In this document: positions 10,813 to 22,627 of the stretch, piece by piece
Layout of the letters: each line of letters starts with the position of its first letter
Numbering within the stretch: position 1 is the stretch's first letter
Assembly (NCBI GenBank): GCA_963556495.2
Contig: OY747712.1
Location: forward strand, 53,273,069 to 53,337,068
Reading direction: 5' to 3'
Length of the DNA: 64,000 bases
From: Valencia hispanica
Taxonomy: Eukaryota > Chordata > Actinopteri > Cyprinodontiformes > Valenciidae
Translations under genes and position numbers: made by a program
Notes under the pieces: model-generated
What the model was told of the DNA's origin: nothing
Database searches by the model: none
What the model saw: only the letters and a program-made list of their open reading frames with translations

Positions 10813-11328
10813 AGGTGCGTTTCCACCGTTGGAACTTCAGGGTAATTTAAACAGATCTTTTTCTGACAGGTTAATCTGTTGGCCTGCTCCTCTCAGCCTC
10901 CTTCTCTCCAGACAGAATTGGTACTTTCAAAACGTTTGCATATCACACTGTTTCAGCAATGAGTAGCGTCATTGATCAGCGTAAAAAGGCGCACAGAGCA
11001 GCAGAAATAAGCAGAGAACGACATGGACGAAGCTGGGATGGTTGCTGTGTTATTTGCTGTGTGTTATAAACTGCTTAGCCAGCAACTCTTCTTATTTTTA
11101 CTAAGCTAGTTGTTTGACGACGTCGGCTCATTTATTTCCCTCTTAATTATAACCAATCAGTGACTCGATCGGGCCATTCCGAGTACATACTCCCATACTG
11201 GGACTCCGTTTGTTCCTGAAATGACCCTGAAAACGGCTCTGTAGGCCCGGTCTGAGGAATTAGAGACATTTGCATATCAGGAAGGTCCAGTCAAATTACC
11301 CTAAAGTTCCAATAGTGGAAACGTTCCT
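10813..11328. mobile_element. MITE with 35-bp terminal inverted repeats
   Basis: The left end reads GTGCGTTTCCACC, then TTGGAACTTCAGGGTAATTT; the right end is its inverse (read inward: GAACGTTTCCACT, then TTGGAACTTTAGGGTAATTT). The interior of about 450 bp has no transposase. A clear target duplication is not visible, so the superfamily (Harbinger/ISL2EU-like is possible) is uncertain. Confidence 0.65.
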
Positions 11329-11539
11329 TAAAGTGCAAAATATTTGCTATATTTTGTAAATTTCGCGCTGCATGGCTGAAACAGTTTTGCCAGTCCGTCC
11401 CCTAAAAATGTCCGTGTGGCAGGCAGGACTTTTATATTTTTCTCATTTAATTATAATGAAAAATAAACCATTTGTCAGCACTTTGAATCGCTATCGATTT
11501 TGCACGTTTCACATAAAATTAATTTAACTTATGGTGAAT
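11329..11539. other. Short unclassified intronic stretch
   Basis: AT-rich sequence before the Tc1 relic. The end GTGAATCGGCACACCCCTAG resembles a transposon terminus but no partner was found. Confidence 0.3.
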
Positions 11540-11670
11540 CGGCACACCCCTAGAAAACATTACCTCCTGACAGAGATAATTAACAGGATCATGAAGACCA
11601 AGGAACAGAGCAGACAGGTCAGGGAGAACAATGTGGAGATGTTTGATGTGAAGTTAGGTTCTAAAATGAT

Positions 11671-12620
11671 ATTCAATTCAATTCAGTTTATTTATATAGC
11701 GCCGATTCACAACAGATGTCATCTCAAGGCACTTAGCAAGAAGTCATTTCAATACATTTATGCAAACATTCCAATCAGTTAAAAAGTTTCCTATTTAAGG
11801 AATCCCAGCAGATTGCGTCAGTCATTGGCGTGAGGTTGGGCCCCGTTGATGCAGACATTCCACAGCAATCCTTCAGCAATCCCTCATACTGAGCAAGCAC
11901 GTAGCGACGGTGGAGAGGAAAAACTCCCCTTTAACAGGAAGAAACCTCCAACAGAACCAGGCTCAGTAGGAGCGGCCATCTGCCACGACCGTCTGGGGGT
12001 TTGAGAAGACAGAGCAGAAACACAGAAGGAACAGAAGATCTGATATAAGAGAACTTTCTATGTTACAGAAAGTAAAAAGTTGATAACAGGACACAGTGGA
12101 TGTTTAGTTACTGGGAGCATCATCCCAGTTGATGCCCCCCGTCCAACAGGGCATTGCAGCTAAGTCTGTCCTCCAGCAGTCTAAGCCTATAGCAGCATAA
12201 CTACAGAGATAGCTCAGGATGATCTAAGCCACTCTAACTATAAGCTTTATCAAAAAGGAAAGTTTAAAGCCTGGCCTTAAAAGTAAACAGAGTGTCTGCC
12301 TCACGGACTAAAGATGGGAGCTGGTTCCACAGGAGAGGAGCCTGATAACTAAAAGATCTGCCTCCCATTCTACTTTTAGAAATCCTAGGAACTACAAGTA
12401 AACCTGCAGTCTGAGAGCGAAGTGCTCTGTTGGGAACATATGTAGCAATCAGATCTCTGATAGATGTTGGAGGTGATTATTAAGGGCTTTATATGGAAGA
12501 AGGAGGTTCTTAAATTCTATTCTGGATTTAACAGGGAGCCAATGAAGGGAAGCTAAAACAGGAGAAATGTGATCTCTCTTTTTAATATCCATCAGAACTT
12601 TTGCTGCCGCATTTTGGATC
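11671..12620 (-). mobile_element. L2-B LINE 3' tail, 5'-truncated
   Basis: This is the reverse complement of the 3' end of the L2 element at 49379-53646, from the GATCCAAAATGCGGCAGC point of ORF2 to the AATTGAATTGAA tail. It interrupts the Tc1 relic. In this copy the ORF2 end around 12285 keeps the frame (ACTTTTAAGG), unlike the copies at 52876 and 56894. Confidence 0.85.
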
Positions 12621-12879
12621 CAAGGCCTTTGAACATCTCACAAAGCTCTGTTCCTTCCATCATCTAAAAACGAAGAAATCATTGTCCTACCAACCTACCA
12701 AGAAATGACTGTCCACCTAAACCAAGAGGCCGGGCAAGGAGAGCATTAACCATTTCCAGATTGTTGCACCTTTGAAGCAGGCAATGTTGTACCAGAAGAA
12801 TTTAGATTGCTGCTATTTGTCACAAGGCGTGTAGAGGACATCGCTAACAAGTGGACAGGCTGTTTTGGTCAGAAGGGAG

Positions 12880-13555
12880 AAGCCTGGATTATACTTCTCT
12901 GTCAGCAAGTTTGCACCCACACGCAGACGCATTGACAGAGAAGTTTTCCGTTTATAAATCTCTGTCGGTGTGTCAGTGTTGCAAAGCAATTCTCCTCAAG
13001 GACAGCAGGGGGTGCAGACCTTTTCTGGCTGGTCTGCCTACCACTGAAGTGACATCTCTGGTCGAAGAAAGTTTATTTACTTCATCTTATTAATGTACAT
13101 CCAGTCAAGGAGCAATGGCCGACAGAGAGCGAGTTTTGATTAAGCTGGAAAAATTTTTACTAGAAGTGCAGCTCATAGAATCCTCTAAAAATACATGGAA
13201 ACAAACAAACAAACAAACACAGCGTCTGGTTTGTTCTCTACACCTCCTGGTGTTCAACATCACCAAAAGACCAGATTAGATAAACTGGCCTTGTTATATA
13301 AAACATCTAGTGGCCAAAAGCTGCATTGACTACTGATGACATCGACTATAGAGCAGTGTTCTGGTGAAATGATCTGGGGCGGATGTTAAGCTAACCAATC
13401 ATAGAAGTGCGCTCTCCGTTTTGTTCGACGGATAGTTAGTAAATAGGGCTCTACTTCGTCCGTCCTTGCGTAGGTCATGGAGAGACCTTGCGTCGATGGA
13501 TAATGGCATTGCGTCTATCCATTCCGACGTGGAAGTAGAAGTATAAAGCAGGCTT
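12880..13555. mobile_element. Harbinger-type MITE
   Basis: Terminal inverted repeats AAGCCTGGATTATACTTCT (left) and AAGCCTGCTTTATACTTCT (right, read inward) match the TTATACTTC-type ends that I recall for fish PIF/Harbinger elements. The interior of about 640 bp includes MADRERVLIKLEKFLLE (near 13114-13165), resembling the start of a Harbinger-encoded protein, but no full ORF. Its position inside the Tc1 relic shows that it inserted later. Confidence 0.7.
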
Positions 13556-14089
13556 AACACAGCACATCTCCCTGAACACACATCCTCAAGTTGAAACATT
13601 GTGGTGGTTGCATCATGCTGTGGGGATGCTTTATTTCAACAGGATCAGAGTTGATCCAGACCAAAATCTGCTTTACAATCGCTATCAAAAGTTGAAAACT
13701 GATGTTCACAGATGCGCTCTATCTAGTCTGAAGTTGCAGTGTGCTCGAGGTGCTAAGCTAGAGACAAACCTCCGAACACTAGCAGCTGGAATTGCAGTAA
13801 AAGGTGGTTGTACAAAGTATTGACTTGCCACACTTGACCTTTTTTTCCCTTTTTCCTTCCATATCAGAATTATGTGCTGCATTGTGTTATTAAATAAAAT
13901 ACAAAAATGAAGGTTGGTTGTAGAATGAAAAATCTGAAAACCTTTGCAAGGCACTGTTTCGTCTCCCTTTACTATAATAATTTCTCCAAAGTTTAGCGGT
14001 GGAAACTTTCCCTTCAGAAAACAAAGATTGAATAAAAACCAATATTTACGCTGTTTTTTTAAAAGATAAAATGTTCTGTTTTGCTTCAG

Positions 14090-14295
14090 TGAGTGGAGAG
14101 TCTCCTCCAAACCTCCCCAAGGACCTGACTGGCTCGCTTTCTACAGACATTAACTTCGATGTGGACTCCCAGTTCCCGCTGGATGATTTAAAACTCGACC
14201 CTCTGACTCTGGACGGCCTGCACATGCTGAATGACCCAGACATGATCCTCGCTGACCCCGCCACAGAGGATGCATTTCGCCTCGACCGGCTCTAA
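14090..14295 (+). CDS. crtc1: CREB-regulated transcription coactivator 1, terminal coding exon
   Basis: The acceptor TTGCTTCAG precedes TGAGTGGAGAG; joined to the previous exon it encodes [18 protein letters not shown] and continues through [19 protein letters not shown] to the C-terminus [13 protein letters not shown], stop at 14293-14295. The acidic, leucine-rich C-terminus is the CRTC transactivation domain. The ADPATED..RLDRL ending fits CRTC1 better than my recollection of CRTC2 or CRTC3. Fish can carry crtc1a and crtc1b; which one this is cannot be told here. Confidence 0.9.
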
Positions 14296-14619
14296 TTCTT
14301 GCTCTCCATGATTAGTTTGCATTGAAAACCATACCTGAAGTGGGCCATTCAGCGCTTCTACTTGAGCAGAACAAATGATTTCACTTAATCAACCCCCCCT
14401 TGACAGTGAGTTTTAAAAGAAAAAATCCACTGTGGGAAATCGCATGGAAATGTTCCTCGAGACTGCTGCTAGCTTCTGGCATACCGTACCGAATGAATCA
14501 GGTAGAGGGCTCCGTCTCTACATTCACCCTTTGGATCCGTTTTAGATAGCAGGTTAACTGTTTGAGGAAGCTGGATGATAGCAGAGACAGTCTGGTGTCT
14601 CCATCTGCATCAGTGACTG

Positions 14620-14725
<106 letters not shown>

Positions 14726-16353
14726 AGTAGAATAGCTCCAGAGAAAACCCTTCTAAACACTCCAGTCCCACTGCCTGTTCTCAGAGAGTATTTTGATGAT
14801 TCAGAGAAAACACAGAGAAGGTTGACTCCTCTGTCTGGCTAGGGTTTCATGCTTTCATCTTGATGGTTTGTAAAATATGCCCCAAGAGGCGCTGAGTCAT
14901 TGCTTTATTTTTTCTGAATATAGATTTTATGAAAGAGAATAGAAGTCATCAGTTATGCATGAAATCATACATCACTGTGGATACTTGTTTTGCCTTAAAA
15001 GCTTGACGTTTTGGTTTTCATTGCAAAAAGAAAAAAAAGGGTAGAAGTTAAAGACATTATTTTTATGGAGTTACAAGTTGCTTGGCCTGCATTATTTACC
15101 ATTGTGTTGTCACTACTGCCTCATATGTCAAAACCTGATTGGGGATCTGTTCAGTCTTTGTGATGAACCAATGTTTACAGGCTTGTTCTACTTGAACAGA
15201 ATGTGGTTAGATTTTGCATAAGGCTATCTATGCAAAACTACGTTGATGAGGAGGACTGGAGCATAGGGACGGGTGGAGTTGTTATGTAAAACTGGATGAA
15301 GGCAACATGGGGGATTCCTCTGGAATACATGTCAATATCTTTCAAGAAAGGTTTCTCTCTCATTTTAAGGTTTAATACGAAAAAAAAGAGTAGGCATGGC
15401 AGTTGCTGGAGACTCATGGATTCCTCCCAAAGATGGGACCTCAGTAGGTGAAACCTTTTTTTCCAGTCAGCTGAACTGCCTCCAGAACAGTAATGTTGAT
15501 GCAATGAGAATGTACTTTGTTTACATCCCTGTGGTTATGATGCTGTCATTTTATTAGACTCATTCCCTCCTTGTTCTTTTTCTGTACTACCTGTAGAGCC
15601 AAATACCTTCCAGCTGTTACTTTAAGCTGATCTGTCAGTCCTTCATGTTTTATATCAGAGTTTGGTTGTTCAAGTCATGCTTATGTTGTTTTTGTCTTTA
15701 ATTCATCTTTATGCTGTTGAGATTTTTCTTGATGTTGTCTTGCTGTACCTCTAAGTGAATGGTTTCCCTCACTTCATTCACAGACGTGTTCCATTTCTCA
15801 TTTGTTGCACTTTATGCTTTTATTTAAAAACGTGGAACGCCCCATCCCTGTGACTGTTAAGGTGAACTGGAACTAAAAACCCAAAAATGCTCAATTAAAA
15901 TTATTTTTGAAAGAAAAAAATATGTGGATAATTTATATAAAATGTGTTTTTACTTGACTGGGTTGTATTTTAGGATTCCTTTGTTTAAACATTTTGTAAT
16001 TGCACCAGATCCTTCTGCAGTCAGTGGGTCTGTGTAATTGAAAATAATAATCCAACACTAGAGATGTAATGAAATGTGTATCATAAATACAATTAGGGAT
16101 GCACTATATTAGTGTGTCATATCTTGGTCCAGTTTAAGCAAGAGATGCACCAATCAGTGTGTTCTGGCTGGTTACCGATCTCTAGTTTTCTAAAGCTTTG
16201 AGCTGCCAGAAGGATTATTCTCTTTAGTAGCTCTAATTGAGTACAGTACTATCAGAAAATACACAGCTGCTATTTTTGTCCCAATGCCTTCATTGGTAAT
16301 CATCAGAAGCTGTACTCAAGTTAGAGTAGCACCACTTCAAAAACATTTTACTT

Positions 16354-16357
<4 letters not shown>

Positions 16358-16409
<52 letters not shown>
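16358..16409. repeat. (TA)n microsatellite
   Basis: A pure TA run of about 26 units within a common fish repeat context (ACTCAAGTA-type sequence on both sides). Confidence 0.95.
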
Positions 16410-16411
<2 letters not shown>

Positions 16412-18556
16412 CAGTACTACTCCTGAAAGTAAATGTTTTTCCAAGAAATTACTCAAGTAAATGTTAGCGGTTACAACACACCTCTGGTAATTTTAGCTCT
16501 TTATTTGATATTATGGGTTTTATTCTCAAGAATTTATGATGCTAACATAAAATAAGTAAAATCAAAACATCACTCTTTTTCTTTTATTCCTGTTAATGAC
16601 ATTTGCATCTTTCTACTGAAGTTTTGCTTCAAAAAACCAGGTTTATTATACCTGAAGGTGAGTAGATTTTAGTCAGTTCATGCTATCAGTTATTTATTTG
16701 ATTAAAAAGGTGAGCATGTGCTAAATTAGTCTGCACAATGTTCATATTTTATCAAACATTTGAAATAATTTGAATCCTAATTTCAGGGTTAGGTTTGGGG
16801 GTTTATGAATAAGGCTTCATCTGAGAAACAATGCAAGCTGAATGTGTTTTTGTTTCAAAGTAAAATATGTTCTGTCTATGTTTTTAAGCTTAAAAATGTC
16901 ATATTCTCCAGCATTTCTTGGTGCGTCTGTAGTTTAAACCTATATTTTGGCGTTAGTTAAGACTGCTTTTGGCTGTTCCAGAATGATCCAGTATATAAAA
17001 ATAGTTCATCTACAGGTTTGGCTTAAAATGTCAAACTGCTAAACAGGAAATTAAACTTTTTAAATATAGCTTTCCTGTATCTGTGTCTAACTTCAGTGGG
17101 CACAACTGAAAGTGCAATGATCATACTCTTGTACTGGCACTGGAAATCAGCCTCATCAGCAACCCAGTTTTGTGCATCGCTCAAACTGACTTGTGATGAA
17201 GAAAAGATGCGTATTTGACAGGTGCAGGAAAAGTGACTACACTGTGCTGAATGAAATCAGTTCAATTCCTGAAATCATTTACAAACTCAACCAGAAAATC
17301 ATTGCAGGTAAAATTCATCTGAAAATAAAAACAGCTCCTTTTCTAGGACTCTATGTGTGCATCTCTGTTAGTCAATGAGAAAACAGTTATTCTGTAGCTG
17401 CAACGATTCCTACTTTGATGTGTTTTAAGGACTTTGTGTATTTTACTCTTTCTCTCTCCCAGTCTAAAGTAGAAATGTTGGACTTTTATTTTACTACTAA
17501 ATGTATGAAACTTAAGACATGATTTCTCCTTTTGTTTGGTGTTTGTTTCCTCTGAATGCTGATATTTAAGGTTTTTTTTATTTTTGTTTCCAAACTGTGT
17601 TGTCATGTTAAACTTGTGTCATGTGTATGTGAGTGATGCCTAAAAATGTACGGTGATGAGCCTTTTATGCACATGTGGAAGCTGTTGTTTGGTACTGACT
17701 TTAATCTGCAATATACAGTACATGCTTATTTTCTGTGCAACACTCACAGAGTTTTTATTATGTCAAAGTACCTGTTGGATAGTTCTGTATATTGCTGTAC
17801 TGTGGGAGCAATGTTTTTTGTGCTTACTGTGAGATGATGTCAAAATGGGAAAATGCACTGAGACATGGCGCTGGATCTCTGGACTCTAATGGGAGCCTGA
17901 CATTTTGTTGGCTCTTTTTCTTTTTCTTTCACTTTTTACTTTAACTTCCTTCAGCTAATGTGTGTTTGTCACTTCTCTGTACATCAGCGTTCAGGTATCC
18001 ATTGGTAAAGCACCCGTGTTTACAGAGACAATGGTTTACAAAAGGGCAAAGTTTGTGTTTGCCAAAGCCTTCATCTTTGTTTCAACCTTACATCTGGACT
18101 AATGAACAACTGCACTGTAGATTAGAACGATGGCCGTTGAACAGTGTTCAGTTGTTTCAACGCTGGGAAAATAAGCTTTGTATCAATGAAAAAAATGTCA
18201 ATTTATTTCTGTAAGATTCGTGAATAGAACTTTCCCTTATACCTCATCCTCATGCATTTCATGTCCTCAAAGTACTATTGCTTGGTTGGGATTTCCATTC
18301 CTTTGTTCTTGTTATAAGCAAGTGCCATGAAAAAAGATTTGCAATACATTACATGGGACCTTGATTTCCATATAAAAAGTCACATTTATTTTGATCTGAA
18401 AAGAGGACTTTGGACCACTGAGCAACAGTCCAGTTTGTGTTTTTTTTAATATCCCAAGTAAGACAGTTCTGACGTCTGAAGCTCAGGAGTGGCTTAACCC
18501 AAAGGATGTAATAGCTGAAGTCCCTGCCCTGGATCTGTTTTGTTTGTAGAAGTTCT

Positions 18557-20046
18557 GGGCGTATTCACACCAGCCTTGTTTAGTTTGCTTTAAAGAAAAC
18601 TCTAATTCGTTTCCTCCCTTGGGCCGGTGTGAATACAACCGAGTGAACTCTGGTGTGAAACAAAAAACAAGCCAAACAAGTCCCCGCGAAGAGGTGGACT
18701 TGAAGTGGAGCAATTCAGGTGTGAAAGCAACCGAACTTTATCCCTCCCAGCAAACAAGAAAAACCTATCTGTGGGCACCAGTCTTTGTGGCACATTATGA
18801 GAAATAGTTGTTTTGTGTTTCTTTTTTGTATTTTGTATGCATGTGCTGCCTTTCCGGGCGACTGTGGCTCAGTGGTAGAGTAGAGTTGGCTTGCAATCGG
18901 AGGGTCGTAGGTTCAATTCCAGCTTCCTCCAGTCACATGTCAATGTGCCCCTGGGCAAGGCACTTAACCCCAAAAAAACATTGTCCTACCGAGCCATGTT
19001 GGGTGTCGGTGTATGAATGCGAGTGTGAGTGGGTGAATGTGGCTTCAATGTAAAGCGCTTTGAGTGGTCAGTATGACTAGAAAAGCGCTATATAAGTTCA
19101 GTCCATTTACCATTTCCATGTGAATGTCCCAACTGTGACATCAATACAGTCTGTTCATATTCTATTCATATTTCTAATGTTATGTTAATTCTACACAATC
19201 CATTATCTGCATCCTACTGTACACCTCATGTTGCAATAAAGGGTCTTGACGCTCAGACATTTCTGTTAAGATCTGGAGGTCGCGCTACAATCTTTTGTTT
19301 GTCATTTTGACTGACCAGGTCAAAGAAATCCGGTCATAATCAATTTTTACCCATCAATTTTTAAATAACAGATTAATATTATTTTGTATTAAATCCGAAC
19401 AAACTGTTTAGAGAACCCACATTGTGCCATCACAAACAGAGCAGATTAATAAGCTACATGTATTATGAAGATTTCACCTGCTTTGGCCTGAACTGCTCCG
19501 CCTTTGTCAGCTCCCAGTTAGCCAGACGTATTGAGTACAGTATCCAGGTCTGAGATTATGCTCAGATGCTCTCATACGAATCTTTTTTAAATTGATTTAG
19601 TTACCTGAAGTAAAGTTGAAATTGTCTGCACATTAACACAAAGGGGTCAGGGGTTTGAATACTAATCAGTCAAAATGACCGACACAGTTCAGATTTTTCT
19701 TTCAGATTAAAAAACCGGTCAAATACAGAAAATATTTGGTTAATGCGACCGCTGTGTATTAAACATAACACCAGAAAGACAATAATAACAGCACTCTCTA
19801 TTGTTTATGTTGACCTATTTTCACATGGCTTCCTGGTTTTGCCCCACCTACACTAATTAACTGTCCTATGGCTGAAAGACCTTAGCACACGTGTCTTTTT
19901 GTTGAGAAACTCTGGTCCTGTTGCATTTACTCGCAGTGTGAATAGGAACTGCAACAAAAAAAATATAAAAAAATAGAAGAAGAAAAAAACTTTTGGTCCG
20001 GATCAAAGCAGGTGAACTAACGCACCTTCCTGGTGTGAATACACCC
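18557..20046. mobile_element. Inverted-repeat transposon, 3-bp target duplication TCT, containing a SINE
   Basis: The ends are GGGCGTATTCACACC and, read inward from the right, GGGTGTATTCACACC. TCT occurs directly outside both ends (18554-18556 and 20047-20049), and removing the element plus one TCT restores continuous Tc1 sequence (AGTTCTGACTC). The interior has no transposase. It contains a SINE and, at about 19302-19685, an inner inverted pair around GTCATTTTGACTGA that may be a further nested element. A 3-bp duplication suggests a Harbinger- or CACTA-related family. Confidence 0.65.
18856..19115 (+). mobile_element. tRNA-derived SINE, family 1
   Basis: The head has A-box TGGCTCAGTGGTAGAG and B-box GGTTCAATTCC at tRNA spacing. 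The body has TGCCCCTGGGCAAGGCACTT and GTAAAGCGCTTTGAGTGG; the tail GCGCTATATAAGTTCAGTCC resembles LINE 3' ends, as expected for a SINE mobilised by an L2-like LINE. A second copy is at 39946-40213. Confidence 0.8.
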
Positions 20047-20649
20047 TCTGACTCAATCTGCAGACTTCTTCTCAAGGTTTCTAGTTGTCCCTGTTAATTG
20101 TGCACCTTTTTCCTTCCACTTAACTTTCTATTTAAAAGGCCTTGATACAGCTTCTTTAGCAGAGAAACTGAATTTTAGGTTTTCATTAGCTGTAAGCCAG
20201 AATCATCAGCTGGAGCAGAAATAAAGACGTGTTTCAGTCAGTGTGGAATGACTCTATAAATCTGTGAGTGTTACTTTTTGAATTGAATTATTAATACAAA
20301 TAAGGAAATAAACTTTATGATGATATTCTCATGTATTGAATTGCACCCATATGTACTTAAGATTTAGTTTTCCAGTAAACCTGCATGATAAATGGTTGAA
20401 CTTTCCTTTTTCCAAAAAAATGACACAGGGAACATGAACATTTCAGTTTTTGCAGCAGACCTTGGAGATAACTACCTGTGCAGTACACGGGACGTTGTCT
20501 TTTACTTTGAATTAACCATCAAATTTCACTTTGTAAAGAAAGGCAGTCAAACAATAACTTAAGAAAACTATTGTTCATCTTATTTAAATAGACTTCGATT
20601 ATACTCAGAGATATAACAGGAAATACCAGAGACAGATGCTTTACAGGCA

Positions 20650-20653
<4 letters not shown>

Positions 20654-20730
<77 letters not shown>
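20654..20730. repeat. (TA)n microsatellite
   Basis: A TA run immediately left of the Tc1-like element at 20736. A matching run resumes at 21391-21422, so the element sits inside one microsatellite. Confidence 0.95.
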
Positions 20731-20735
<5 letters not shown>

Positions 20736-20736
<1 letters not shown>

Positions 20737-21386
20737 TACACACACACTCACTGGCCACTTTATTAGGCACACCTGTCCAACTGCTCATTAATGCAAATTT
20801 CTTATCAGCCAATCATATGGTGGCAACTCAATGCATTTAGGCATGTAGACATGGTCAAGACGATCTGCTGCAGTTCAAACTGGGGAAGAAAGGTGATTTA
20901 TGTGACTTTGAACGTGGCATGGTTGTTGGTGCCAGACGGTCTGGTCTGAGTATTTCAGAAACTGCTGATCTACTGGGATTTTCACCCACAACCATCTCTA
21001 GGGTTTACAGAGAATGGTCCGAAAAAGGGAAAATATCCAGTGAGTGGCAGTTCTGTGGGCGAAAATGCCAGAGGTCAGAGGAGAATGGCCAGACTGGTTC
21101 GAGTTGATAGAAAGGCAACAGTAACTCAAATAACCACTCGTTACAACCAAGGTATGCAGAAGAGCATCTCTGAACAAACAACACGTCAAACCTTGAGGCA
21201 GATGGGCAACAGCAGCAGAAGACCACACCGAGTGCCACTCCTGTCAGCTAAGAACAGGAAACTGCGTGATGCTATCATGTCAATATGGACCAGAATCTCT
21301 GAGGAATCTTTCAGGCAAATGGGGGACCAACCCGGTACTAGCAAGGTGTACCTAATAAAGTGGCCAGTGAGTGTGTGTGTGTGTAC
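20736..21386 (+). mobile_element. Tc1/mariner-like element, internally deleted
   Basis: Terminal inverted repeats contain ACTCACTGGCCACTTTATTA at both ends. The plus strand encodes the transposase N-terminal DNA-binding region: VVGARRSGLSISETADLLGF (about 20922-20981), then, after a frameshift, RGQRRMARLVRVDRKATVTQ and SRRPHRVPLLSAKNRKLR. The catalytic DDE domain has been deleted before the right end. It is a non-autonomous derivative. Confidence 0.85.
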
Positions 21387-21387
21387 A

Positions 21388-21424
<37 letters not shown>

Positions 21425-21426
<2 letters not shown>

Positions 21427-22627
21427 GTCCTTCTAAACAAATTAGCATATTGTGATAAAGTTCATTCTTTTCCATAATATAATGATAAAAATTAAACTTT
21501 CATATATTTTAGATTCATTGCACACCAACTGAAATATTTCAGGTCTTTTATTGTTTTAAAACTGATGATTTTGGCATACAGCTCATGAAAACCCCAAATT
21601 CCTATCTGAAAAAATTAGCATATTTCATCCGACCAATAAAAGAAAAGTGTTTTTAATAAAATAAAAGTGTTTTTAATATAAATTATGTTCAGTTATGCAC
21701 TCAATACTTGGTGGGGAATCCTTTTGCAGAAATGACTGCTTCAATGCGGCGTGGCATGGAGGCAATCAGCCTGTGGCACTGCTGAGGTGTTATGGAGGCC
21801 CAGGATGCTTCGATAGCGGCCTTAAGCTCATCCAGAGTGTTGGGTCTTGCGTCTCTCAACTTCCTCTTCACAATATCCCACAGATTCTCTATGGGGTTCA
21901 GGTCAGGAGAGTTGGCAGGCCAATGGAGCACAGTAATACCATGGTCAGTAAACCATTTACCAGTGGTTTTGGCACTGTGAGCAGGTGCCAGGTCGTCTTC
22001 ATCTCCATAAAGCTTTTCAGCAGATGGAAGCATGAAGTGCTCCAACATCTCCTGATAGCTAGCTGCATTGACCCTGCCCTTGATAAAACACAGTGGACCA
22101 ACACCAGCAGCTGACATGGCACCCCAGACCATCACTCACTGTGGGTACTTGACACTGGACTTCAGGCATTTTGGCATTTCCTTCTCCCCAGTCTTCCTCC
22201 AGACTCTGGCACCTTGATTTCCGAATGACATGCAAAATTTGCTTTCATCCGAAAAAAGTACTTTGGACCACTGAGCAACAGTCCAGTGCTGCTTCTCTGT
22301 AGCCCAGGTCAGGCGCTTCTGCCGCTATTTCTGGTTCAAAAGTGGCTTGACCTGGTGAATGCGGCACCTGTAGCCCATTTCCTGCACACGCCTGTGCACG
22401 GTGGCTCTGGATGTTTCTACTCCAGACTCTCAATTTTTTGAGATAGGAATTTTGGGTTATCATGAGCTGTATGCCAAAATCATCAGTTTTAAAACAATAA
22501 AAGACCTGAAATATTTCAGTTGGTGTGCAATGAATCTAAAATATATGAAAGTTAAATTTTTATCATTACATTATGGAAAAGAATTAACTTTATCACAATA
22601 TGCTATTTTTTTGAGAAGGACCTGTAA
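21425..22627 (-). mobile_element. Tc1-like transposon with long terminal inverted repeats, internally deleted
   Basis: Left end ACAGGTCCTTCTAAACAAAT and right end (read inward) ACAGGTCCTTCTCAAAAAAA are followed by matching inner repeats (TTAGCATATTGTGATAAAG; TTCATTGCACACCAACTGAA) roughly 180-200 bp deep. Transposase is on the minus strand; its N-terminal half is deleted near 22430. Confidence 0.85.
21701..22135 (-). pseudogene. Tc1 transposase, catalytic C-terminal part
   Basis: It runs from VWGAMSAAGVGPLCF to AVISAKGFPTKY. The second catalytic aspartate region reads DLAPAHSAKTTGKWF and the third SPDLNPIENLW. A short deletion before DLAPAHSA removes the usual FxFQ-type residues. The first catalytic aspartate region lies in degraded sequence upstream. 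The copy is not functional. Confidence 0.8.

Larger units (their letters stand above)
11540..13957 (+). mobile_element. Tc1/mariner relic split by two later insertions
   Basis: Collinear pieces of one plus-strand Tc1-like transposase lie at about 11551-11670 (ATGAAGACCAAGGAACAGAG), 12621-12879 (TTTGAACATCTCACAAAGC to the GGTCAG before a DDE aspartate) and 13556-13957 (AACACAGCACATCTCCC to the terminal CTTTGCAAGGCACTGT). The gaps are filled by an L2 3' tail and a Harbinger-type MITE. Much of the catalytic domain between these pieces is deleted. The last piece ends IAVKGGCTKY, the usual C-terminus of this family. Confidence 0.75.
18341..20345 (-). mobile_element. Tc1-like relic interrupted by an inverted-repeat element
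   Basis: Left piece 18341-18556 contains GGACTTTGGACCACTGAGCA, also seen in the related Tc1 at 21425-22627, and AGGAGTGGCTTAACCC. The right piece, from 20047, carries GGTTTTCATTAGCTGTAAGC, then TCAGTGTGGAATGA and a TTTGATGATATTCT-type terminal repeat. On the minus strand these are transposase C-terminal-half sequence and the 5' terminal region. Coding capacity is gone. Confidence 0.65.

Noticed and set aside
18808..19053. 81-residue open frame beginning MFCVSFLYFVC
   Set aside because: It runs through a tRNA-derived SINE and is explained by that.
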